NCBI RefSeq assembly: GCF_030272615.1
Contig: NC_081415.1
Span: 369,527,667-369,591,666, forward strand
Direction of reading: 5' to 3'
Origin: Cryptomeria japonica
Lineage: Eukaryota > Streptophyta > Pinopsida > Cupressales > Cupressaceae
Length of the DNA: 64,000 nt
The position numbers and the translations under genes are program-made. Positions 36,710-49,581 of this stretch are shown here, one piece after another (the stretch's first letter is position 1; the number at the start of each line of letters is the position of its first letter). The notes beneath the pieces are model-generated. The model saw nothing but the letters and a program-made list of their open reading frames with translations. It was not told the DNA's origin and did no database searches.

Positions 36710-39700
36710 TCAGGATCCCTGTAACCGAAGGGTTACAATCTGATATAGATCCGCTAATGCAAAATTCAAGCTGTTAGTGAACCTCTCACTATCATTCAAT
36801 GTTGCTTCTATCCTTTGGATGGTACCGGTGAGTATGTGCATTTTCTCTTCCAGTGTCTTAAGTCTAGGAACAAGAGCCTCAGAAATCTCTTTTCTCAAAG
36901 AGATGAGGATATCTAGTTTCAGACCTAGTCTACATTTGAGTTCCTTAGCCTTGCATTTTATACTTTCCTTTTTCTTCTCCAATTTCTCAAGTTTCTACTC
37001 AAAAATTGCTATCTCTTGCTCTATAACTGATATGGGTTCTGATGAACCAATGAGATTGTCATCTATATCATTTATTTCTTTTTGTGTTGTGTTGATTTCC
37101 TTGTCAATATCAACTGTCAGAAGATCAGTCTTGCAGGTGTCTCTGTATAGTTCCTTAAATTCCATTAAAGTTTTGTTTAGTGCCGGTAGAAGGGTGTCAA
37201 TGTGTTCCATGCACTTCTTTATTGTCTCTTCAAAGAATTTTTCTTTTTCCTTGTTCATTTTCTCACTGAATGTCTCCTCATTAATCTGATCAACTGTTAA
37301 AATATTATCGGTGATGTACTTAGACAATGTGTCTAATTGACTCAAAGAATCTTTATTTTCCACATTGCACTTGGGTGCAATCAATTTCAATAAATGAATT
37401 GCATCATCAATAGCTTTATATGCCCGTGCATTACACTCTATGATTTTCTTGATGGAATCCAGTAAAACCTTTGTCACATTTGTCGGTCTAAATTTTGTTA
37501 AGGAGGAACCAGAAGATTGTCCAACTACCTTAACAATCTGCAATCCACCGGTGTGAGTAACCTCTTTGCTTATGTTGACCTCTGGTAGGTCAGTTTGAGT
37601 CTGCATTTTGAGCAAAGGTTTGGGTTTCTTAGCTATTTTCGGTGGCACTGTCTCTGTCTGAACCTTTTCTTCTTCATGTTTTTCAGAATGTACCTCTATT
37701 GGTTTCTCTATGCTTTCCATTGCCAATTTCTCTAATTGTGACTCAGTGTTTTCTATCAGTTTTTTTGTAAGTACATCTGAACTGTCTACTGCCGGTATCT
37801 CAACAAATTTATCAGTAGTCGGTTTATCAGTAGGTTTTTTAGTGTGTACATCAGTGGTATCTGTCTTTCTAGTATCTAGGGGATCAGTTGATTGTTCAGT
37901 ATGTGTTTCAATCCCAATCTCAATGTTTCCAACTGTATCCTCAACATTTTTCTCAATTGCAATATTTTCTATCGATGGCCCAATTGCCACATCTCTCTTT
38001 TTAGTTGTTTCCTTATCAACCACAATTTTGAATTCTTGTGTGTCAATATTAATGGTATACAACACCTCTGAATTAGTTTTTAGGATCCTCATGTGTAGTT
38101 TCCATACTCTCCACATTATCTATTACTAGTGGTGTATCAACAGTTTGTGTCGGTGGAGTATCAGAAGGAGGTGGGGGAAAGTTATATGTTACTTTTATGC
38201 TCGGAGGACCACCTACCTTTCCTTTACCTTTATCTTTTTCCTTTTCCTTTTGATAGACTTTGAAGGTCTTTGGTCATTTAAGTTCTTCTTGCTTTTCCTT
38301 CTCAACAAAGAAGATATTCCATTTGTCCGCTGTCTCTTCAGTGATCTCATTCACTCTGCCAGCCATTAATGCTACATGTTGGTGACCGGTGGAAAATACA
38401 GTCTTGTTTTCTTCACTTATCAATTCATCAATCTCTTCTGTTGATCTTACTGGGTGAACTACAAGTATTTTTTCTATCTTTATCTTCTTGTCCAGTTCAA
38501 CAATTGCTAACCTTTTTGTATCTAACCTTCTGTACAAGTCACTTGGCAAGTCATCTACAACTTCTATAGAGAATTTCTTATAAATGTCTAAGTGTAGAAT
38601 AACACTATTTTCTATGCTTTCTTTTTCTTCATCAATAAAAGTGTTATACAACTTGCTGAAATTTGACAAGTTACCATCTTCAGTTATTTCATTCAAAAGG
38701 TTGTCTAAGGGAGGGACAACTTGTTTTACCTTTTTCTTCTTGAGTGTTATTTTCTTTGTCGGAGGCCTTACTACCTATTGTTTCTGTCTTGTTCTCTTAG
38801 GTGTAGGAGTGGGTATTGGTGAAGGTTTTCTTTTTCTTACTACCCTTTTGAATTCAGCCAGTATTTCATTGTCAGAGGAGGTACCAACCAGTGAAAGATG
38901 TGTTTCCGGTTGTAATCCTTCCAAGTCGTTCTCCTTAATACTAGTCATATTCAAATGTCTTCCTTGATTTCTTTTGCCTGTCTGGTTGCCTTTCTAATTG
39001 TTTGTTTTGTTTTCTTTATTAATTTATGTGATTGAGCTTTGCTTTCATTGGTTTCTACATTTCCAAATACTTCTTTTGTTGGTTCTTTAGGGGCTTCTAG
39101 AAGAGCTTTTGCATAAGTTTCTATTATATTTTCATCTGCCTCATAACCCATCTCTGTAACCCAAACTGTCCTCAGAACCACTGCCTCCATCCAGATTTCA
39201 TCCTTCTTTATAACAAAGCATACCTCATTTTGATATTTATCAACTATGAATTGAGATAGTCTTTCCCTAATTTTCATTCTAGCCTTCAGTGCCTAAAAGT
39301 GTTCAATTATGTTCTTCTCCCTGTCATCTCTCATGTTATTAAGAATATCCAAAAGTTGTTTTCCTACCGAAATGTCAAATCCAAAATCCTTTCTACCAAT
39401 ACTGGGAGCTTCCTTGGTGATAAACAACAATAAACATACAAGTAGGTTACCAAATCTAAATGTGCCTTTCTTGTCACCCTTAAGTTTCTTCAGATTGTCT
39501 ATTAGCTCATCTTTTAACCATTCGCATATGTCAATCTTTGCATTACTATTTACTAAGTCATAAGCACTCTTGATACATAAACTAGAAACAAATTTTAATC
39601 TATTGGCATGTGTAGCTTTGTATACAAGAATCATGCTAATGAATCTTACATTGATATCCTTTACATCATTGTCTCTTAGGGATCTCTTGTCAAAGGTTGC

Positions 39701-40198
39701 GCTAGTTAGGGTCATTACAGTGTCGTTTGGAACCTTTTTAGTCTTGTCAGGCCTACTACTAGTGGAAGGTAAGCCTGTCACTGCCCTAACTGCTTCTTTT
39801 GTTATCTTATGAGTGGAATCTAGCCAAAAGAACTCCCCATGAACTATTCTCAATACAATCCTTATAACCTCTTTGGGAAAATAAGGAATGCTAAGTATCT
39901 CCACAAAACCTATGGTTTCAACTATCTTGTGTTCCGGTTTTACATTACCATTTTCATCACATATTATTGTTCTATACATATTCATAATCTCATCAGCACC
40001 TAGTTCTTCAATATGACAATGTATGTAAATTCTAGGATCCTCAGCATAAGCAACTCCTTTGGGTATTTCAAAAAATGCTCCTAGGGTGTCATCCTTCTTC
40101 ACTACTTTGGGAATGATTTTAAATACGAGCCTAGGGCATTTAATCACTTCAATTACTATAGGGTTTGCAATGAATTCAGGTGCAGAGGAGTAATCCAT
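36710..40198 (-). pseudogene. D1 ORF2, large protein of unknown function
   Basis: About 1,163 codons from the ATG at 40198 (MDYSSAPEFIANP). I do not recognise a family with confidence. The N-terminal ~300 residues are a helical globular domain without gaps relative to D2 (shared landmarks: YAEDPRIYIHC, AVTGLPST, CEWLKDELIDNL, GTFRFGNLLVC). Next come a Lys-rich linker, a second conserved domain (LDNLLNEIT, LYRRLD, LMAGRVNEI), a long acidic Thr/Glu/Lys-rich low-complexity part, and a C-terminal coiled coil (LLPALNKTL, KEINTTQKEI). Two frame changes (near 38950 and a one-base A insertion near 38060) and several stops break it. No enzymatic motif is visible. Confidence 0.75.
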
Positions 40199-40497
40199 TG
40201 TATAAATACCTTAATCTACCTTTGGGTTTGAATGCTTGAATGATTTGCTTCACTTCTCATTATGGATGCCTTTGCTCGGGTTTTTCGCGCTCTAAGGAAA
40301 TTTGAATGCTCGGTGAATGAAAAAGAGTGAAAGACACTTTCTTTATATGTCATTTCCTTCAACTACCACATTAAATGCCTGGTGGCTAAGTGAAACTTAA
40401 CACATCTGCTAGTAAAGAAGTAATTCAACTTCTCACCATCAACTGAGGGTAAACTAGCTTATTTTTCAATTTGTTGCCACCACCAAGGGATTTCTTT

Positions 40498-41610
40498 TCA
40501 GTTAGATGAAGAATCTCCTGCAAGTGGAGTGATACTCTGTCCTACCAGTGAAGGAATAGCTTCATTAACATTCTGATCCGACTTTCTAATCCATTGTTTT
40601 GAAAATTCTTGTTTTACTTCTTCAACCTTCTCTTTGCCTTTCAAACTGGGTCCTTTGTTATTTGTCGATGATGCCTTACTTCTACAAAATTTTCCAATAT
40701 GTCCAATCTTGTTACAAGCATAACAAGTCACATTATTTTTCTGAATAGCTTTTCCATATCCTATGCCGGTATGTGTTCTGCATTGATTAGATAAGTGTCT
40801 AAATCTTCCACAAACATAACATCTTACATTCATTTTGCAGTTTTCTAAATTATGACCAATTTTGTTGCATTTAGAACATTGACTGGTGGGTGCATTGGTG
40901 TTCTGATAGTTTCTAGATCTACATTGATTTGCTTTATGACCATACTTGTTACAATTAAAGCATTTCCCATTAAATTTGTAGGCATTAGGTTGTCTTACCG
41001 GTTTATTGTGATCATGATTGTTTGCAGTACTAGAGCTTTCACCAACTTCAAAGCCGAGACCATTAGTATCTCCATTAGGTTTCTGATTTTTCAGCATGTC
41101 ATCAAGTTCTTCTGAGATTTTCTTGAATTTCTCCTTGTGTTGATTTGTAGTAGCCAACTCATTTTCTAAGAAATCTTTCTGTCTCATGAGTTCAATTTTA
41201 TCATGCTCCAAGTGAATCATATTTGTCTTCAACATATCATTTTCATGACTGAGTCTTAGATTTTCATTTCCAGCATCATTGATTCTCCTAGTCAAGTCAT
41301 CTTCATTCTTCTTTCGATCTTCAATGTCTTCACAAAACCTCATAGTCATATCTTGCATCTCATTCCTCAAGGTCATGTTTTCTTGCTTCATCTTGCTTAC
41401 AAGATCATTAAGAGTTTCTTTTTCATCATCATCACTCTATATCTTCTCATGAAGTTCTCTTCTTTTGTTCCTAGCAATAGTGAGATTTTCTTGAAGTCCT
41501 TGAATGATTTCCTATGCAGCCTTCATATCATCTTCAAGTTTCATATTTTTCAACTTTTCTGCATCATAATCTGCAAGAGTTGTTTCCAATTGCTTTCTCA
41601 GGTTTTCCAT
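40498..41610 (-). pseudogene. D1 Gag-like protein: coiled coil plus four CCHC zinc knuckles
   Basis: 371 codons from the ATG at 41610 (MENLRKQLE), exactly the length of the D2 copy. Residues ~1-190 are a Lys/Glu/Asn-rich coiled coil. Then four CX2CX4HX4C knuckles: CFNCNKYGHKANQC, CSKCNKIGHNLENC, CYVCGRFRHLSNQC and CYACNKIGHIGKFC (near 40985-40675), which would bind the element RNA. The tail is Ser/Lys-rich. Two in-frame stops (near 41515 and 41440) stand opposite Gln in D2. I see no UBN2-type capsid domain as in ordinary copia Gag, so particle formation may rely on a helper Gag. Confidence 0.78.
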
Positions 41611-41667
41611 CTGTACCGGTGTCAGAATATTCCTCAAGATGTTAGGCTTTTGAAAATAGAGGACCAA

Positions 41668-41679
41668 GCTCTGATACCA
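41668..41679 (-). promoter_or_regulatory. D1 primer binding site
   Basis: TGGTATCAGAGC on the minus strand, two bases inside the 5' LTR; initiator tRNA-Met type. Confidence 0.9.
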
Positions 41680-41681
41680 AT

Positions 41682-42456
41682 TGTTAGGATTCCCAGAGAT
41701 ACTAAGAGGGGGGGTGAATTAGTATCTTGCTGGTATACAAATTTTCTAAACTTATTAAACAAATTGCATTCCAAAATAGTGTACCGGTAAACCAGAAATA
41801 ATGCAGTAAATAAGATCAATAACCACAACATAGAAAGCACACCATAACACAATATTTTTAATGAGGAAACCCGGTGTGGGAAAAACCTCAATGGGATTTG
41901 TGACCCACAATATTCACTCACTGACCAATAAATGAATATTACTTACAATAGGGGCTTGCACATGCAGGAAGGCCAACTACCTAAAGCTCATTGCTTAATT
42001 ACAAAAGGGAAGTCTCACTGACTTACAAAAATGGATTATACAAATCCAATATCATGTACTTCTTCGGTTCAGCATCTGCTATTCTAGGTTCAGTATCAAT
42101 TTAAGCTAATACAACTTCCATAAACCTTATTCCAAAATCTTCCTTGTTATTCACATGTTCGCATCTGCCTATTACATTCCATATATTTCATACATACACA
42201 AATGATCTACAAGATCTCATACTTATATATTAGTCCTATTACAATTCACCTTGTCGGCTTACAAAAAGATTTTACAATTAAATACAAAATAAAATCCTGT
42301 CAGCTGGGGTGTCGGTAATCATCTTTGTCGTTGTCGATAAACTATCTGCCGGTGTCGGTGTCTGTGCCTACCGGTGCCATAGGATTGTAAGGTTGCCATC
42401 AATGATAATACCTTCAATCACCTACAATTTCTCATTAGAGTGTGCATTTGCCAACA
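41682..42456 (-). repeat. D1 5' LTR
   Basis: 775 bp. On the minus strand it runs TGTTGGCAAATG...CCTAACA, with an ATATATAAG box (near 42222-42230) as a plausible TATA element and a C-rich run close to its 3' end. Confidence 0.92.
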
Positions 42457-43843
42457 TGGACAACATAACAAGGATTTGAATCCTTCTACTCTTCAGGCTC
42501 TGCAAAACCTAGGTGGGTGTACCTTTGATGCATTGAATCAGACTCATTACCCACATATGATAGAATCAATAAAAGCAGATAAATCTCATAAGGCTTCACA
42601 ACTAGGAGGTTACTGCAGATGGGCTAGATCTACATTGACATCTCAACTAAGTTGAAGCATGAGATAGGTGGAACAAACTAAAACTACGAACATAAAAGTA
42701 AATGGATATTTGATTTTTAAAAATCTCTGAGAATCCCTAGAATCTGCAAGTCCAGTGCCTTATCCAAGGGCAACAGAGTCATACATCAAACTCTAAATGA
42801 AAAACCTCTACTACAAATCCATCTTCATCATTAAAATATTCTTGCATTAATACCTTGCATAAATGCATTACTTAGCTTATCCACGAAATCATCAAATCTT
42901 GAATACATATTCCATTATTTATGATTGATTACAGAGTTTAAATTTTTCCTTGAAGAATACCCACAAACAATCACAATAATCTCCTTGAGATGAAAAATTA
43001 CAGCCTCCTTGAGGATTTAATTTGTAACAAAGAAATATATATCCAGAGACAAGTTTGTGTGAATTTATGCATGCCTTACATACATATAAACTTGCAACTA
43101 GAAACACCTACAACAAGAAGATATACTCCATTACTTGAAAGAAGACATTAGACTATACAAAATCTGGAAGAAAAAATCAGAGCTGGAAACATAGAATATA
43201 AAAATTTTGGAACCCCTACCAAATGAGAAGACCTCAGAATAAAAAGGAAGAGAGAAGAATTTCGGATTTCACTCTAACAATGACCACTGTCCCAATCTTT
43301 CTGCATTAACTGCTCACACACTTGGCCTACGGAAAATCTTCTCTAACAAACTCAAAAAGTTTCTGAAATCTTGAGGAAACTTCTATTGAGATACTTGACA
43401 TGTGCAACTGACTGTAGAAACAAACTGCTTGTATCGAGAGGTTTCCAACAATATATAGTACTTATATATTCGGGCAAAAATTAACCCACCAGTGAATTAA
43501 TCTCTCAGGCCCTTCTACACAACCAGTCATTTAAATTTTTATATTTTACACTATAGCCAGGACTATATATTTAACTTTGACTTTTGCCTTGATCCTCCTT
43601 TTGCACTTCGAGTTCTTTAACTTCCCATGTTTCACAGGCATGCGAGGGGAGGATTGTTGGCTCTATTTTTCATGCCCTCAAACAAGGCGATTCAGGTTGA
43701 TTCATCAGGACATCATTTGAAAGTGCAGAGAAGAATTTTAAAATGGACCACTCAAACTATCAAAATTTTATAGGTGGCTCTAACTGGGGATGGTTGATTG
43801 CAAGATCAACAGAAGAATTCAGAATCTTAGGTAGAGACGACCA
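42457..43843. other. Host DNA between D1 and D2
   Basis: 1.39 kb. 42462-42655 has an open plus-strand frame (LQALQNLGGCTFDALNQTHY... to TLTSQLS) that I do not recognise; it could be an old exon or repeat. The last ~105 bases are open across the D2 empty site. Nothing else is supportable. Confidence 0.4.
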
Positions 43844-44629
43844 TGTTGGCATTCTACACTCTTATGAGAATAGTTGGTGTTGTCATTGATGGCAACCATC
43901 TGACAACCTTTTGGCATTCATCTAGTAAGCCACCAACAGTTACCGACAATGACATAGACATCTACATACACCAATAGACACTTCACCGACAGTGGCAACA
44001 ATGCATATCGAGACCCCAACCAACAGGGAATAAACTTTTGTTTATTGTATTTAAATGTAATTATCTTTTGTAAAGCCGACATGGCATATTGTAAAAGACT
44101 CATATATATGTATGAGATCTTATAGCATTATATAGTGAAGTAAGAAAGAGACAGAGGATGATATTGTGATATAGTTGATAGCGAAGGTTTTGGTAATGGA
44201 ATGAGCTTAAACCGGTATTGAACCTGGCATAGATGATGCTATTTTGAAGTAGTACATTGCATTGGATTTCATAATCCACTTTTGTAGTCAGTGTAACTCT
44301 TATTGAGCAGTGAGCTCTAGGCAGTTGGCCTTCCTGCATTTGTAGGCCCCTCATTGTAATTAATATTTATTCATTAGCCAGTGAGTGAATATTGTGGGTC
44401 ACAAATCCCACCGAGGTTTTTCCCATACCGGGTTTCCTTGTTAAACATCTTGTGTTATGGTGTGTTTTCTCTATTGTCTTTATTGTTCCTATTTACTGAA
44501 TTAATTTTTATTTACCGGTACACTGTTTTGGGATGCAAAGTTCTTAATAAGTTTAAATATTCTGCTAACTAGTTAGATACTAATTCACCCCCCCTCTTAG
44601 TTACTTTGGGACTGTCATTAATCCTAACA
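43844..44629 (+). repeat. D2 5' LTR
   Basis: TGTTGGCATTCTAC...ATCCTAACA. It contains a CATATATATG box (44101-44110) as a possible TATA element, and a C-rich run 34-41 bases before the end. Confidence 0.93.
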
Positions 44630-44631
44630 AT

Positions 44632-44643
44632 TGGTATCAGAGC
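44632..44643 (+). promoter_or_regulatory. D2 primer binding site
   Basis: TGGTATCAGAGC, initiator tRNA-Met type, two bases after the LTR. Confidence 0.92.
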
Positions 44644-44700
44644 CTGGTCCTCTATTTTCAAAAGCCTAATAGCTTGAGGAAGATTCTGACACTGGTGCAG

Positions 44701-45813
44701 ATGGAGAACTTAAGAAAACAATTGGAAGGAGCTCTTGTAGATTATGATGCAGAGAACTTGAAGAATATCAAACTTGAAGATGATCTAAGGACTACACAAG
44801 AATTCATTCAAGGAATTCAGGAGAATCTTACTATAGCTAGAAATAAAAGAAAAAAAATTCATGAGAAGATGCAGAATGATAATGATGAAAATGAAACTCT
44901 TAATGAACTTGTGAACAAGTTGAGACAAGAAAATAGTACTATGAAGAATGAAATGCAAGATATGACTATGAGGTTTTGTAAAGACATTGAAGACAGGAAG
45001 AAGAATGAAGATGACTTGACTAGGAAACTCAATGATGCTAGAAATGAAAATCTAAGACTCGGTCATGAAAATGATATGTTGAAGACAGATCTGATTCACA
45101 TGCAACATGATAAAATTGAACTTATGAGATAAAAGGGAGTTCTGGAAAATGAGTTGGCTACTGCAAATCAACACAAAGAGAAATTCAAGAAAAGTTCAGA
45201 GGAACTTGATGATATGCTGAAAAGTCAGAAACCAAATGGAGATACTAATGGACTTGGATTTGAAGTTGGAGAAAGTTCCTTTACTACAAACAATCATGAT
45301 CATAGTAAATCGGCAAGACAACCTAATGCTTACAAGTTTAATGAAATTTTTTTCAATTGCAATAAATATGGTCATAAAGCAAATCAATGTAGATTTAAAA
45401 ACAATCAGAACATTAATGCACCCACCAGTCAATATTCCAAATGCAACAAAGTTGGTCATAATTCAGAAAACTGTAGAATGAATGTGAAATGTTATGTTTG
45501 TGGAAGATATGGACACTTATCTAATTAATGTAGAACACAAACCAACATAGGATATGGAAAACATATTTAGAGGAATAATGTGATTTGTTATGCTTCTAAC
45601 AAAATTGGACATATTGCAAAATTTTGTAGAAGTAAGACTTCACTGGCAAATAATAAAGGATCCAGTTTGAAAGGAAAAGAAAAGGTAGATGAAGTAAAGC
45701 AAGAATTTTCAAAACAATGGATTAGGAAGACAGATCAAAATGTTGATGAGACTATTTCTTCACCGGTAGAACAAAGTATTACTCCACCAGCGGGAGATTC
45801 TTCATCCAACTAA
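44701..45813 (+). pseudogene. D2 Gag-like protein: coiled coil plus four CCHC zinc knuckles
   Basis: 371 codons in one frame from the ATG at 44701. The coiled coil occupies the N-terminal half. Knuckles at 45355-45640 are decayed relative to D1: FNCNKYGHKANQC lacks nothing essential, but YSKCNKVGHNSENC has lost its first Cys, the third ends ...LSN*C, and the fourth reads CYASNKIGHIAKFC with its second Cys changed to Ser. Three stops (near 45130, 45527 and 45569) all stand opposite Gln codons in D1. Role as for D1: binding of element RNA. Confidence 0.78.
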
Positions 45814-46111
45814 GAAGTAACCCTTTGGAGATATTGTAGCAAATTGAATATCATGCAGATTACCCTCGGTCGATGGTGAGAAGATAGATTTATTCTTTAC
45901 TGGAAGATGTGTTAAGTTTTCACTTAACCAACGAGCATTTAATGTGGTTGTTGAAAGAAATTTCATTATAAATCATCAGATTTCCCTCATTTTTTATTCA
46001 CTGAGCATTCAAAATCAGCTGAGAGCATGAAAAAGAGCTAAGGCATTCAAGGCAAAGGTGTGGAGTGATTTCTTTCAAGCACTCAAATATTATCAAACAA
46101 CTAAAGGTATT

Positions 46112-49100
46112 TTTCAAACAACTTCTTCTTCTTCTCCCAAATTTATTGCAAACCTTACTATCATAGAAAATGTAAAATGCCCTAGGCCCATGTTTAAGAT
46201 AATTCCCGAAGTAGCTAAGCAAGATGATTCCATAGGTGTATTTTCAAATATTCCTAAAGGTATAGCTTATGCTGAAGACCCTAGGATTTATATTCATTGC
46301 AACATTGAAGAATTAGGTTATGAGGAATTGTTGAAAATGTTTAGAACCATAATTTGTGATGAAAATGGCACTGTCAAACCTAAGCACAAGATTGTGGAGA
46401 CTTTAGGTTTTTTTGAGATATTGAATATCCCTGAATTTCTAGAAGAAGTAGTGAGAATTGTCCTAAGTAGGGCACATGGAGAATTTATATTGTTGGATTC
46501 TATCTACAAATTTACCCAACAAGTAATTAGGGCAGTAACTGGTTTACCCTCAACTAACAGCAGACCAGACAAAACAAAGAAAGTTCCTAACAACAAAGTA
46601 ATGACCCTAACTAGACCAACATCAAAGAGTAGATCACTGAGAGTAAATGATATCAAATACATCAATGTGAGATTCATAAGTATGATACTTAGTTATAAGA
46701 CTACACATGCAAATTGACTTAATTCAGTTTCTAGTCTTTGCATTAATAGTGCTTATGAGATGGTCAACAACAATATAATGATTTATGTGTGTGAATGGCT
46801 AAAAGATGAACTCATAGATAATTTGAAAAATATTAAAGGAGATAAGAAAGGGACATTTTGCTTTGGTAATCTTTTAGTATGCTTAATGTTGTATTTCACT
46901 AAGGAAATTCCTGGTATAGGACAAAAATACTTTGGATATGACATACCAGTAGGAAAACAATTACAAGAAGCTTTTACTGGCATCAGAACTGTAAAGGACA
47001 ACAATATAACTGAATACTTTAAAGCTTTTCAAGCCAAAATGAAAACTAGAGAAAGACTACCATAGAGTGTAGTGGACAAATATGACAAAGAAATCTATTT
47101 TGTAGTAAAAAAGGATGAGACATGGATGGAAGTTGTACTTCCTAGGACTGTATGGGTAATTGAAATGGGTTATGAGGTAGATCTCAACATTATTGAGACT
47201 TATGCAAAAGCTTTGTTATATGCACCAAGAGAACCAACAGAAGAAGTTTTTGGTAGTGCAAAAACTATTAAGAGTGGTGTGAAAACAATGAAGAAAAGGA
47301 AGAAAATAGAAAAATATATTAGAGATGCATCAAAGAAGGTAATGGAAATCAAAGAAAATGCTATTACTGGTATAACGGCTAGTGAGCTGGAAGGACTACA
47401 ACTGGAGGCACACATTTCATCGGTTGGCAAATCTTCTGATAGTTAGATACCAACTAACTTCAAAAGAGTTGAAAGGAAAAGAAAACCTTCACTGGTACCC
47501 TCTCCTCCACCCAAAAGAACAAGGACCTTAAGGAAGAAACAACAGGCAGTAAGGCAATCGGCTAAGAAACTAACTCCCAAGAAGAAACAGAAACCGGTTA
47601 TACCTTCATTGGATAATTTGTTAAATGAAATAACTGATGATGATAATTTGGCTACTGTGAGTAAATTGTATAACACATTCAAAGGTTCAGATAAGGAAAG
47701 CATTGAAAACAGTATAATTTTACATCTGGATATATACAAGAAAGTTTTAATTGAAGATGTGGATGATTTTCCCAATGAACTATATAGAAGATTGGATGCT
47801 AAGAGGATTGCAGTGATGGAATTGGACAAGAAACTAAAAGTTGAAAAACTTCTAGCCGTACATCTGGTTAACTCAAAAGAGGAAATTGATGACTTGATTT
47901 GTGAGGCTAGCAGATCCATTTTTGCTAGTGGTCATCGACAAGTAAGTTTGATGGCAGGTAGAGTAAATGAGATTGCAAAGGAGACTGCTGATAAATGGGA
48001 TATCTTTTTTGTGGAAAAGGAAAAACAAGAGGAAATGAATAGGCCAAAGAAAACATTCAAGGTATATTAGAAGGATAAGGATAAAGGGAAAGGTAAATTT
48101 GGTGGAATACCGAACATCAAGATAATAGATAATTTGCCACCACCTTTGGATACTACACCGATACATACTATTCATCCACTGGTTACTAACAGTGAAGGTA
48201 TCACACATGATAACACTAATCCTGAATCTGAAATACTATTCACCATTAATGTGGATACTCAGGAAGTGAATATTATTGTGGATAAGGACACTATAGAGGT
48301 TAAGGATGATAATGTTGATAGTGGCAACATTGCTGAAAAACCGGTAGAGACTGTTGAGGTAGAGATCCCAACAAAGAAATCATTACAAACTGAGCAACCA
48401 TTACAAATAGAGAAATCATTGGATATTGGGAAGAATACTGATGGTATAGATGCTGGTATAGAGAAACCTATTGAGACTGAAATACTGACAGTTGAGCACA
48501 CAAAGAAACTGACAGAAGCAGAGGTACATATTGAAGAAGAGAAACTGACAATCACTGAGACACCTAAACAATTAGACAAACCTTTACTGGTTGAAACGCA
48601 AACTTAGACTGATCCACCAGAGGATAACACAAGAAAAGTGGTTACAAATTTTGGAAGCACAGAGGTAATTAAGGTAATAGGTTAGACATCTGACACTCCA
48701 TCAAGTGATTTCAGACCTACTAATGTAACAGAGGTACTCCTGGATTCAATCAAGAAGATAACAGACTATAATGCATTGGCCTACAAGGCAATTGATGACA
48801 CCATACCAATTCTTAAATTGATTGCACTGAAATGTAACATAGATCATGTAAAGGATTATTTAGGTAAACTAGACACATTGTCCAAATTCATTACTGACAA
48901 TGTAATAATGGTTGATAAGGTAAATGAGGACACCTTCAAAGAGAAAGTTGAAAAGGAGAAGGATAAATTCTTTGAGGACATAATAAAGAAGTGTACAAAA
49001 TACTTGAATACACTATTACCGGCATTGAACACTACAATTTTGGAATATAAAGAGTTGTAAAAAGAAACATGCAAACCACATGTTTTGACAAAGGACATAG

Positions 49101-49397
49101 AAAAGGAGATCAACAGAGTACAGAAAGAAATAGATGACATAGCTGATAACATAATTGGTTCATCCAAACCTATATCATTTATTGAGAGGGAAAAAGTAGG
49201 TTTTGAGGAGAAATTGGAAAAATTTGAGAAAGAGAAGGAAAGGATTAAGTCATTACTTCAAGGAGAAAGATCACCGGAAGAGCACATGCATCATCTCACC
49301 AACATGATCCAATAGACTGAGGCAACCCTGAACAACAACAATAGATTCATGCAGAGTCTTAATTTGGTTCTGGCAGACATATTTCAAAAACTTTGAG
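46112..49397 (+). pseudogene. D2 ORF2, large protein of unknown function
   Basis: Homolog of D1 ORF2, ~1,095 codons in a single frame (open upstream to about 46028). The D1 start codon is not preserved here. Order of parts: helical N-terminal domain (46130-47065), basic linker with KRKPS and KKKQK (47460-47600), second conserved domain (47600-48060), acidic repeat-like part (48130-48610), coiled-coil C-terminus (48700-49397). In-frame stops are at 46715, 47063, 47444, 48068, 48605, about 48683, 49058 and 49313. Four of these stand opposite Gln and two opposite Arg in D1. Function not assigned; a structural or RNA-packaging role is only a guess. Confidence 0.75.
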
Positions 49398-49581
49398 GTG
49401 ACATTTTTTTTTGCACTCATTTGACAATTTTTGACAACCTTTGTCATTGATGTCAAAGGGGGAGTAGTGGACAGAGAAAAATGATTATCCAGAGGAGATC
49501 ACTTGCTCAAGGGGAGCACATCTTTTTAGTAACTTTTTGGACTTCTATTTTGGAACAGATTTTGGATTTTTCTCATGAGTG

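Larger units (their letters stand above)
35710..42456 (-). mobile_element. Pol-less LTR retrotransposon D1, complete
   Basis: 6,747 bp on the minus strand, flanked by a perfect 5-bp duplication TGGAC (35705-35709 and 42457-42461). LTRs 35710-36485 and 41682-42456, initiator tRNA-Met primer site 41668-41679, polypurine tract 36486-36497. The internal region has only two genes: a Gag-like protein (41610-40498) and a large unknown ORF2 (40198-36710). There are no protease, RT, RNase H or integrase motifs in any frame, so it must have moved with enzymes from another element. It is the same family as D2, in opposite orientation. Confidence 0.93.

Noticed and set aside
36777-38967. Plus-strand frames of 120-170 codons within D1
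   Set aside because: Shadows of D1 ORF2; the minus-strand frame aligns with D2, the plus-strand frames do not.
36710-49397. D ORF2 as a captured host gene
   Set aside because: Both copies lie between LTRs with own target duplications and keep the same position, so it belongs to the element; a host origin long ago cannot be excluded.
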